A stretch of 5,873 nt of DNA, from NCBI GenBank assembly GCA_946886805.1, contig CAMPJM010000277.1, forward strand, positions 1 to 5,873, read 5' to 3'. The DNA comes from an uncultured Flammeovirgaceae bacterium. Lineage in GTDB: Bacteria > Bacteroidota > Bacteroidia > Cytophagales > Cyclobacteriaceae. Made by a program: the position numbers and the translations under genes. Position 1 is the stretch's first letter. Each line of letters starts with the position of its first letter. The notes beneath the pieces were generated by a model. It saw nothing but the letters and a program-made list of their open reading frames with translations. It searched no databases and was not told the origin of the DNA. Positions 1 through 5,087 of this stretch are shown here, piece by piece.

Positions 1-132
1 GCATTGAGATTATCTAAATTTTTCAAAATGTCTGCAGAATTCTGGTTAAATGTTCAAAGTCGATATGATCTGGAAGAAGAGAAAGAACACAACCAAGATT
101 ATATCAAAATCAAACCTTATGAAGCGGCTTAA
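1..132 (+). CDS. higA: HigA-family antitoxin, C-terminal fragment (gene starts before the window)
   Basis: The reading frame is open from base 1 and gives 43 residues before TAA. The fragment begins ALRLSKFF and continues with SAEFWLNVQSRYDLE, which is the tail of the helix-turn-helix domain of HigA-type antitoxins (family pattern: ALRLS..., then PEFWLNLQ.RYDL). In that family the antitoxin binds and neutralises the HigB mRNA-cleaving toxin and represses its own operon. HigB genes normally lie directly upstream of higA, which would be outside this window, so the toxin cannot be confirmed. The tail after the core (EEEKEHNQDYIKIKPYEAA) is acidic and typical in length. The identification rests on a short but distinctive motif. 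The DNA-binding helices themselves are off the left edge. Confidence 0.85.
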   Translation, partial: ALRLSKFFKMSAEFWLNVQSRYDLEEEKEHNQDYIKIKPYEAA

Positions 133-136
133 CCTT

Positions 137-166
137 GTCTCACAAAACGATTGTTTAGAATAAGAG
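137..166 (+). repeat. Gene-following repeat, copy 1
   Basis: This 30-base stretch begins 4 bases after the antitoxin stop. Its first 12 bases, GTCTCACAAAAC, are identical to positions 2636-2647, and 26 of 30 positions match 2636-2665. A weaker relative sits at 1582-1600. The core contains a small inverted pair, AAAC-GATT-GTTT. There is no T-run to make it a convincing terminator. It may be a vestigial recombination or mRNA-end element; its function is unknown. Confidence 0.5.
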
Positions 167-200
167 CTTGAGGAAACGACTAGGGTCAAAGTCCATTATT

Positions 201-1549
201 ATGAAAAAAAATAAGGCAATCTTACTTTTTCTTTTATTCTATCAATTTTGTTCCTGTCAGGACGCTAATCGTTCATATTATAATCTGGACTTCGAAAGCC
301 TGAATCCTGATCGCCATTTTCCGTATTTCTGGAACATTTGGAATCAGAGTCCTGGTTTCAAGTTCCAGATAGATTCTGTTGAAAAAAATAACGGGAACTA
401 TTCATTGATGATTGAACCGGACTTGACCGTAGGATATAGAACCTTTGGTGCTGTTGCCATCGTTTTCCGTGGTACGCCTATAGGGGAGGAGATTGAATTA
501 AAAGGATTCATGAAACTAGAAAACGTTTCTCAGGGGTTTGCAGGTCTTTTTCTGCGCATCGAAGGAGAAAGTGGACCGCTGCAATTTGATAATATGCGCG
601 AGAGAAATCTACACGGGACGCGAGACTGGGTTCAATATTCAATTCGTTTACCCCTCCCTGAAGACGCTAAGATTATTTATGCAGGGGCCTTGTTGGGAGG
701 AACGGGTAAGTTGTGGATAGATGATTTTCAGGTTTTTATTGATGGGAAGGCTGTTCAAGATGTGATAGAGCTAGTTGTAGATCCTGAATTTAAAAAATTT
801 CCTTTTCCATCAGAGAAATTATTGATTGACAGTACATCGGTAATTGGCAAAATACCTTCTAGTTTTGGGTTTGATCCTTATTACAAAAAGTATTTGAATG
901 CCAGAGGTATCCCTCTAGTAAGCTCAGAAAAAGTTTCAGATGCTGCTTTTTATCAAGCTAGAAACACGATGTTATATATGCTGGAAAGAATCCCCGACGT
1001 AAGGTTAAAAATTATTGAAAATAATGTAAGGGTCGCAATTATGGCTCCAGATGAATTGACTACCACAATACCGGAGCACAGCGATTTAAATAGGGCCTTT
1101 CCCGAAACAGATTGGGACACGAGGGCGAGAGGTTTAAGTGCAACGCTAGTTCGTCCAGCAACAACTTGTGCGGAAGAGAATCTTTTATGCTATGAGAAGA
1201 TCCTTACGAAGGAGAAGATATACTGGTTCATGAGTTCGCTCACACCATTCAGGCTTTGGGTTTGAGTTTTATAGATGTTGATTTTGATAAGAAACTCACT
1301 AAGATTCATAATGAGGCTGAGGAGAAAGGGTTATGGAAAAACACTTATGCAATTTCTGATCCTTCAGAATATTTTGCAGAAGGAGTTCAATGTTGGTTTA
1401 ATGTAAATTCGGAGGCTTTTCCAGCAAATGGAATTAATAATGAAATTAATACGAGGGTAGAGTTGAAAAAATATGATCCGGAACTTTACGCATTGCTAAG
1501 TCTATATTTTCCTGATGATACTAGGAAAGTTAGTTGCTACTCAAAATGA
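201..1549 (+). pseudogene. Exported HExxH zinc metallopeptidase, interrupted by a one-base frameshift
   Basis: Two frames together encode one protein: 201 to about 1197 in the first frame, then about 1199 to the TGA at 1547-1549 in the next. Adding one base at the junction gives 1350 bases, or 449 residues, and restores YEKDPYEGEDILVHEFAHTI. The product starts at the ATG at 201, with a lysine-rich then hydrophobic signal sequence and a possible lipobox (FCSC, Cys at about residue 18), so a lipoprotein is likely. Residues ~25-185 look like the beta-sandwich domain often found in exported Bacteroidota enzymes (NLDFE at the start; GLFLRIEG, LQFDNM and LWIDDFQVFIDG later). The catalytic part has HEFAH at 1229-1243, with two zinc-binding His and a catalytic Glu. 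EYFAEG at 1367-1384 probably supplies the third ligand (Glu, gluzincin pattern reminiscent of M34/lethal-factor-like peptidases). Everything outside the junction is well preserved, so the break is either very recent or a sequencing error. The natural substrate is unknown. Confidence 0.75.
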
Positions 1550-1581
1550 AAATGGTTTGTCAGTATATGTAAGTGTTAGTT

Positions 1582-1600
1582 TCTCAAAAACGATTATTAA
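1582..1600 (+). repeat. Gene-following repeat, weak copy
   Basis: TCTCAAAAACGATTATTAA lies 32 bases after the stop of the metallopeptidase gene. It aligns with 138-157 (TCTCACAAAACGATTGTTTA) with one gap and two mismatches. A/T-rich sequence makes chance similarity possible, so this copy is less certain than the pair at 137 and 2636. Confidence 0.3.
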
Positions 1601-1650
1601 ATTATGAAAATACGAAATTAGGCTTTGTAAGAGAAATGTAAATTGATAGA

Positions 1651-1675
1651 TTGCCAACATAACCCGATGTTGCAA
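1651..1675 (+). other. Bulged hairpin just upstream of the 1692 gene
   Basis: The arms TTGCCAACAT (1651-1660) and ATGTTGCAA (1667-1675) pair over nine base pairs with one unpaired C and a six-base loop, AACCCG. The hairpin ends 16 bases before the start codon at 1692. It could lower or control translation in the mRNA, be a protein-binding site, or be a folded recombination site. The sequence alone does not decide between these. Confidence 0.45.
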
Positions 1676-1691
1676 AGTATAAATTACCAAG

Positions 1692-2624
1692 ATGAGAACA
1701 TTAATCTTGCTTGTAAGTAGCTTACCACTTTTTTTCTGTTGCCAATCACCGGAAAAATATAAAGTAGAAAATGCGATGATGGAATGTTTTACTGCACAGT
1801 ATAATGAATATGGAATTGATGTTTCTGGATCACTTGATTCGGCAAATAGTATTCTAATAGATCACAATATTCTTCCAAATATCTCAGGCAAGAGTTTCAT
1901 TAAAATGCTTCAAGATATCAGAGATAGTAACGGTCTTCCATTCAAACCAACGCCCGAGTTGATTACTTCACTGCGTAACATTAAGCACCTTCCTAATAGC
2001 ATAAATTGTAGGGATAGCGGATATATAAGCTTTGATTCAATTGATTTAGTCAACTCCAAATTTATAAACTTCATTGTAATCTTTGACTCCATTGCTCAAC
2101 GTGAAGATATTTCAGTAAGGATGATGTCGAATGATTTTTTGCTAGCATTTGATGAACAGGATTTTGATCATCCTCTGTATAGCGCTTTCGGAACGTTACT
2201 TCTTAGCAACTTGATCAAAACGCAAAATGATAAAGGAATAGCAAGCTTATTAGCTCCTTCAATTACAAATTATGAGTATTTGGAGGATTCGCTGAAAGTG
2301 ATTTTGGAAATCTCAATGCTTGAAGATGACAAGTTACTGGCAAACGGAATTGCGATATCAGAGAGTGATATTGTAGACTCAGTTGAAAGATTCATTAAAG
2401 AAAACGAACCTTCGGGTATTGTGAAAGTAACCGCCAAGAGGAGTGTCAGTTATGAGCTTTATATTAGAGTACTAGACGATGTGAATCTTGCTTATGATTA
2501 CTATTACGACACAAAATCAATGAACAAATATGGACAAAATTACAAGAAATTAACACGAGAACAGCAAAGTGAAATCAGCACAAATCACCCCAGGCTTATA
2601 AGTATATCTGAACTAGAACCTTGA
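1692..2624 (+). CDS. Probable lipoprotein with an ExbD-like C-terminal domain, function unknown
   Basis: A 310-residue protein with a short hydrophobic signal sequence (residues 1-15) ending in Cys16-Cys17. The site LFFCC is a loose lipobox, so outer-membrane or periplasmic lipoprotein anchoring is likely but not certain. Residues ~20-195 form a mostly helical, acidic region that I do not recognise. Residues ~200-310 align by eye with the periplasmic domain and tail of Bacteroidota ExbD: a KVILEIS strand, an IVKVTAKRSVSYELYIRVLD segment (family: ...DR.TSYE.YI.VQ.E), then KYGQNYKKLTREQQSEI, and the end RLISISELEP (family: ...P.RISEAEP). ExbD is the TonB-system motor subunit, with an N-terminal membrane helix carrying an essential Asp. 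That helix is absent here, so this protein cannot itself be a proton-channel subunit. It might bind ExbB/ExbD/TonB or peptidoglycan, which is inference only. It has its own ~140-base spacer upstream and is probably transcribed alone. Confidence 0.7.
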   Translation: MRTLILLVSSLPLFFCCQSPEKYKVENAMMECFTAQYNEYGIDVSGSLDSANSILIDHNILPNISGKSFIKMLQDIRDSNGLPFKPTPELITSLRNIKHLPNSINCRDSGYISFDSIDLVNSKFINFIVIFDSIAQREDISVRMMSNDFLLAFDEQDFDHPLYSAFGTLLLSNLIKTQNDKGIASLLAPSITNYEYLEDSLKVILEISMLEDDKLLANGIAISESDIVDSVERFIKENEPSGIVKVTAKRSVSYELYIRVLDDVNLAYDYYYDTKSMNKYGQNYKKLTREQQSEISTNHPRLISISELEP

Positions 2625-2662
2625 TCAAGATTACCGTCTCACAAAACAATTGTCTTGAATCA
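2622..2662 (+). repeat. Inverted repeat at the stop codon of the 1692 gene
   Basis: TGATCAAGA (2622-2630, overlapping the stop) pairs with TCTTGAATCA (2653-2662) with one unpaired base; TCAAGA/TCTTGA is a perfect six-base core. The loop contains the palindrome ACAATTGT, which could form an inner stem. No T-run follows, so it is not a standard rho-independent terminator. It may still end or protect the transcript. It encloses most of repeat copy 2636-2665. Confidence 0.4.
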
Positions 2663-2665
2663 GAG
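2636..2665 (+). repeat. Gene-following repeat, copy 2
   Basis: This stretch matches 137-166 at 26 of 30 positions, including an identical 12-base start (GTCTCACAAAAC). It begins 11 bases after the stop of the ExbD-tailed lipoprotein gene. The same sequence placed just after two unrelated genes 2.5 kb apart argues for a shared module at gene ends, not coding conservation. Confidence 0.5.
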
Positions 2666-2694
2666 ATAATTCCTTTGGAGTTGTAATTTATATA

Positions 2695-2707
2695 GTGATT
2701 ATATCAC
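2695..2707 (+). repeat. Short palindrome in the spacer before the sulfatase gene
   Basis: GTGAT-TAT-ATCAC is a perfect five-base inverted repeat with a three-base loop, centred about 80 bases before the sulfatase start. It could be an operator half-site pair for a dimeric regulator, but at this length chance is a real alternative. I see no good TAnnTTTG promoter around it; the rest of 2666-2783 shows nothing else recognisable. Confidence 0.25.
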
Positions 2708-2783
2708 CCACCCAAGCTTGCCGTTACTTGTGAATAATATATCGATAAAAACTTCATGACCAATGGAGTGCTTTTAAAACTTT

Positions 2784-4292
2784 ATGAAAATGAGAAATGT
2801 GATAATACTTTTAAGTATAGCTGTTTTTTTGATATACATGGCACCACAATCGGCTTTGGCCCAAAATAATGCATCAAAACCAAACATTCTACTGATAATG
2901 GTAGATGATTTAAAACCTACTTTGGGGGTGTATGGTGACAGTGTTGCTGTTAGCCCTAACATTGACCGACTTGCCAATGATGGACTGCTTTTTAATCGGG
3001 CCTATTGCAACCAAGCGGTTTGCGCTCCTTCCAGGTATAACTTTATGTTTGGTTCGCGTTCAACAAGTACCGGCCTGTATAATTTCGGTAGAGAATTTCG
3101 GGACCTAATACCCAATGCTGTTACTCTTCCACAACATTTTATGAAGGCGGGCTACCATACAGAATCTATGGGTAAGGTTTATCATATCGGCCACGGAAAC
3201 ACCAATGATAAAGCTTCATGGAGTATCCCGCATTTTAAGGAAAAGGTTATAGAGTATGTTAATCCGGAGAGCACGAATAGGCAACTAACCCGGGAAGAGG
3301 CATACTTTGAAAATACGCCCATGTATATCACAGACACCCCGCCAAATCACGAGTTGCCCCGCGGTGCCGCCTGGGAAAGCCCTGATGTGCTGGATGAAGC
3401 GTACGCTGATGGTCGGGTGGCCAGGCATGCAATCGATCGTTTACGGGAATTAAGCAAAAACCAAGAAAAACCCTTCTTTATGGCAGTAGGTTTTGCCAGG
3501 CCCCATTTACCCTTTAGCGTACCGAAAAAATACTGGGACTTTTACGATCCGGAACAGTTGCCAATGCCTGAATATGAACAAGCGCCGGAAGGCTCTCCTG
3601 AATTTACAAAAAAGAGGGGCCACGAAATTTCCCAATTTTTTCCTGTTCCCAGAAAGCAGGATGTTTATGACGATGATTTAAAACGCAAACTGATTCATGG
3701 GTATTATGCCAGTGTAAGCTATATGGATGCTCAGGTGGGTAGGGTAATTGCCGAATTGAAAAGGCTAAATCTGGATGAAAATACCATTATCGTACTTTGG
3801 GGTGATCATGGATGGCATTTAGGGGATCATGCGATATGGACAAAACACACTAATTTTGAACAGGCCAATCGTATCCCTATCATTATAAAAGCGCCCGGGA
3901 TAACTCAAGCAGGAACTACTACAGATCAGTTTGCCGAAACTGTCGACATCTATCCTACCTTAGCTAACATGGCGGGCCTTAAAAAGCCTTCTGGACCTCA
4001 GCCTATAGACGGAATTGATTTAACGCCTGTTTTGGAAGATCCATCGAAGGAAATAAAAGATCATGCTTATCATGCCTTCCCAATGGGAGGATATTTAGGA
4101 GAGGCCATTCGCAATGAAAGGTATAGGATGATTAGATGGACACATATGCGGGATAGTAAAAAAGAAGTCCTTTATGAATTATATGACTATGAAAACGATC
4201 CGAAAGAGACAAAAAATATTGCCGGCGAAAAACCAGGGGTTCTTTCAGAAATGGTATCAACCTTAAATGAATACCCAGAGGCCAAGAAATAA
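2784..4292 (+). CDS. Iduronate-2-sulfatase-like S1-family sulfatase
   Basis: A 502-residue enzyme that hydrolyses a sulfate ester, probably on a sulfated glycan, after export to the periplasm or beyond. Residues 1-26 are a signal peptide with an AxA cleavage site (SALA before Gln27). The core starts PNILLIMVDD, with Asp41 and Asp42 as calcium ligands. The maturation motif CAPSR (80-84) supplies Cys80, which is converted to formylglycine. Lys131 and His134 (GKVYH), His241 (ARPHLPF), Asp341-His342 (GDHGWHLGD) and Lys354 (WTKHT) complete the active site. The C-terminal part has the usual LYELYDYENDPKETKN segment. Length and motifs are complete, and the GK-VYH plus RPHLPF pattern fits the iduronate-2-sulfatase-like group (S1_7 type). 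The exact sugar cannot be read from the sequence. No SusCD pair, glycosidase or anaerobic sulfatase-maturing enzyme lies in the window, so it stands alone here. Its codons look richer in G+C than the gene before it. Confidence 0.93.
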   Translation: MKMRNVIILLSIAVFLIYMAPQSALAQNNASKPNILLIMVDDLKPTLGVYGDSVAVSPNIDRLANDGLLFNRAYCNQAVCAPSRYNFMFGSRSTSTGLYNFGREFRDLIPNAVTLPQHFMKAGYHTESMGKVYHIGHGNTNDKASWSIPHFKEKVIEYVNPESTNRQLTREEAYFENTPMYITDTPPNHELPRGAAWESPDVLDEAYADGRVARHAIDRLRELSKNQEKPFFMAVGFARPHLPFSVPKKYWDFYDPEQLPMPEYEQAPEGSPEFTKKRGHEISQFFPVPRKQDVYDDDLKRKLIHGYYASVSYMDAQVGRVIAELKRLNLDENTIIVLWGDHGWHLGDHAIWTKHTNFEQANRIPIIIKAPGITQAGTTTDQFAETVDIYPTLANMAGLKKPSGPQPIDGIDLTPVLEDPSKEIKDHAYHAFPMGGYLGEAIRNERYRMIRWTHMRDSKKEVLYELYDYENDPKETKNIAGEKPGVLSEMVSTLNEYPEAKK

Positions 4293-4313
4293 TGCCTTTA
4301 ATTTCAACAGCTT

Positions 4314-4356
4314 GGTGCATTAACCTTTTCTGGCTACAACGCCTATAAGTTGCACC
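4314..4356 (+). repeat. Inverted repeat GGTGCA / TGCACC after the sulfatase gene
   Basis: GGTGCA (4314-4319) and TGCACC (4351-4356) are perfect complements with a 31-base loop, starting 21 bases after the sulfatase stop. The loop contains the left arm of the larger repeat at 4332-4435, so the two stems would compete. No T-run is present. It could take part in transcript ending or in an alternative fold of the larger element. Confidence 0.3.
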
Positions 4357-4435
4357 TTCTTTAATTCTCGAATTGAATTAGATTGTGTTCGTACCCAACA
4401 ATATCTGAGAACGAGGAAATTAGGCGTTGTCGGCC
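4332..4435 (+). repeat. Large imperfect inverted repeat with ACAACGCCTA / TAGGCGTTGT arms
   Basis: ACAACGCCTA (4336-4345) and TAGGCGTTGT (4421-4430) are perfect ten-base complements separated by 75 bases. Beyond one mismatch and one unpaired base the stem continues with GGC (4332-4334) and GCC (4433-4435). The interior holds a smaller A/T-rich hairpin (AATTC-TC-GAATT near 4363-4374). A long bulged stem with an inner hairpin is reminiscent in layout of integron attC sites, but the outer arm does not give the consensus GTTRRRY, so I do not call it attC. It may be a family-specific dispersed element. Confidence 0.5.
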
Positions 4436-4537
4436 GTTGTCTTGCACATTTTATACCTTTAGCGCAGGGTTTAGCAAAATAAATCTACCATTTTTGTTAG
4501 CTGTATTGGGCAATGGTACATTTTCAATCTTCTTCGA

Positions 4538-4705
4538 TTATGACTTGGTGGTTTGTTGCGAAATTGACAATACCTCGTCAGTCACGTCTCTAAATAAGGA
4601 AACACGCCCTGCACCGTTTTTCACTGCATAAGGAATGCCTGCTTTTAGCTTAGCAGTATTTTTGAAGTCCCGAGGAAAAAGATTCGCATATAACGCCCAC
4701 TGAGT
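4538..4705 (-). pseudogene. Possible C-terminal remnant of an unidentified gene
   Basis: On the minus strand 55 codons are open before TAA at 4540-4538, with a stop immediately upstream (4708-4706). The translation contains no start codon in a suitable place but looks like real protein: ALYANLFPRDFKNTAKLKAG followed by IPYAVKNGAGRVSLFRDV and TDEVLSISQQTTKS, with balanced charge and little low-complexity. I do not recognise the family. It could be the decayed tail of a gene truncated by insertion or deletion, or a chance open stretch. A plus-strand frame overlapping it has a cysteine- and phenylalanine-rich, unprotein-like composition. Confidence 0.2.
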
Positions 4706-4808
4706 TCATGACCGGAAGATTTAAAATGAATTAAGTAACCTGATAAAGGTTTGGCTATGGAGTTGGAGAGCATGAAAAAAATCATCAGTACATACTCAAC
4801 AACTTTTG

Positions 4809-4838
4809 CTTGATCTCTAGAAAAGTAGGAGATCGAAG
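4809..4838 (+). other. Bulged hairpin upstream of the tRNA terminator
   Basis: CTTGATCTCTA (4809-4819) pairs with TAGGAGATCGAAG (4826-4838) over eleven base pairs with two single-base bulges and a six-base loop, GAAAAG. The core GATCTC/GAGATC is perfect. No T-run follows in either direction. Its role is unknown; it might be a structural remnant of a mobile element or a transcript-end stem. Confidence 0.35.
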
Positions 4839-4895
4839 GAATTGATTTGAAAAATGGAAAAATGTAAAATTTGGTTCATGTTTTGGAACAAAATC

Positions 4896-4930
4896 AAAAA
4901 AGCCCCTCTACGTTACGTAAAGAGGCTTTT
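4896..4930 (-). terminator. Rho-independent terminator of the tRNA gene
   Basis: Read on the minus strand, a 15-base-pair stem (right arm 4930-4916, loop TAA at 4915-4913, left arm 4912-4898) with two G-T wobble pairs is followed by six T residues. The stem starts at the last base of the tRNA CCA end, so termination directly follows the mature tRNA. On the plus strand the same stem ends in only TTTT, so it may act weakly in that direction too. Confidence 0.9.
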
Positions 4931-5006
4931 GGTGGGCCCACCTGGGCTCGAACCAGGGACCCTCAGATTATGAGTCTGATGCTCTAACCAGCTGAGCTAT
5001 AGGCCC
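4930..5006 (-). tRNA. tRNA with anticodon CAT (elongator tRNA-Met, or lysidine-modified tRNA-Ile)
   Basis: The minus strand folds into a complete cloverleaf: acceptor GGGCCTA / TGGGCCC, D-stem GCTC / GAGC, anticodon stem TCAGA / TCTGA with loop CTCATAA, a five-base variable region GGGTC, and T-arm CCTGG-TTCGAGC-CCAGG. The body is 74 bases (5006-4933) with discriminator A73, and the CCA end is encoded (4932-4930). The anticodon CAT is at 4972-4970. The initiator tRNA is unlikely, because position 1 pairs with position 72 and the anticodon stem lacks the three G-C pairs. Elongator Met and Ile2 (C34 changed to lysidine) share this anticodon and I cannot separate them by eye. Its 3' end faces the accessory genes. 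Confidence 0.95.
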
Positions 5007-5028
5007 GACAAATTCGTTTGTAAACGAC

Positions 5029-5059
5029 TTTGATTTCGGATTGCAATGTTACATATTTG
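5029..5059 (+). promoter_or_regulatory. Candidate Bacteroidota-type promoter for the HAD gene
   Basis: TTTG (5029-5032), a 19-base spacer, then CATATTTG (5052-5059), which matches the -7 consensus TAnnTTTG at all but one position. This is the spacing expected for the main sigma factor of this phylum. Transcription would start near 5066, leaving a short ~20-base A-rich leader before the ATG at 5088. Confidence 0.45.
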
Positions 5060-5074
5060 CATTCTAATTCACAA
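5044..5074 (-). promoter_or_regulatory. Candidate Bacteroidota-type promoter for the tRNA
   Basis: On the minus strand TTG (5074-5072), a 20-base spacer and TAACATTG (5051-5044) fit the TTTG / TAnnTTTG layout with one mismatch in the -7 box. Initiation near 5037 would give a ~30-base leader before the tRNA. It overlaps the opposite-strand candidate at 5029-5059. Confidence 0.3.
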
Positions 5075-5087
5075 GAAAAATAATTAA

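Larger units (their letters stand above)
4293..4897. other. Long intergenic region between the sulfatase gene and the tRNA terminator
   Basis: About 600 bases without an intact gene on either strand. What I can see is a cluster of inverted repeats (4314-4435), a possible minus-strand coding remnant (4538-4705), a small AACCT/AGGTT hairpin near 4738-4752 and a bulged hairpin (4809-4838). No integrase, transposase end repeats or direct duplication of the tRNA end are visible. The mixture of remnants and inverted repeats is what one expects at the edge of an accessory region. Confidence 0.6.

Noticed and set aside
168..200. TTG at 168 as the start of the metallopeptidase gene
   Set aside because: It would put RKRLGSKSII before the signal sequence. 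The ATG at 201 gives a normal KKNK-plus-hydrophobic start and a better-placed lipobox.
1191..1204. Programmed -1 frameshifting at the metallopeptidase junction
   Set aside because: There is no X-XXY-YYZ slippery heptamer and no obvious stem shortly downstream; a plain one-base loss or sequencing error is simpler.
1256..1549. An independent 97-codon gene starting at ATG 1256
   Set aside because: Its frame is already coding upstream (DILVHEFAHTIQAL), so this is the second part of the broken peptidase, not a separate gene.
2774..2977. A minus-strand 67-codon gene over the sulfatase start
   Set aside because: It lies opposite the conserved sulfatase N-terminus and has no recognisable features; a shadow frame.
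4132..4320. A minus-strand 62-codon gene over the sulfatase end
   Set aside because: It is a shadow of the sulfatase C-terminal coding region with no signal of its own.
4332..4435. A canonical integron attC site
   Set aside because: The outer arm reads GTTGTCG rather than GTTRRRY and no matching RYYYAAC partner is present; only the general layout is similar.
4383..4631. An 82-codon plus-strand gene after the sulfatase
   Set aside because: It needs a TTG start, is rich in Cys/Phe/Ser with no family resemblance, and begins inside the large inverted repeat; the overlapping minus-strand frame looks more protein-like.
4930..5006. Initiator tRNA-fMet
   Set aside because: It has a G1-C72 pair and an anticodon stem TCAGA/TCTGA without the three G-C pairs typical of initiators.
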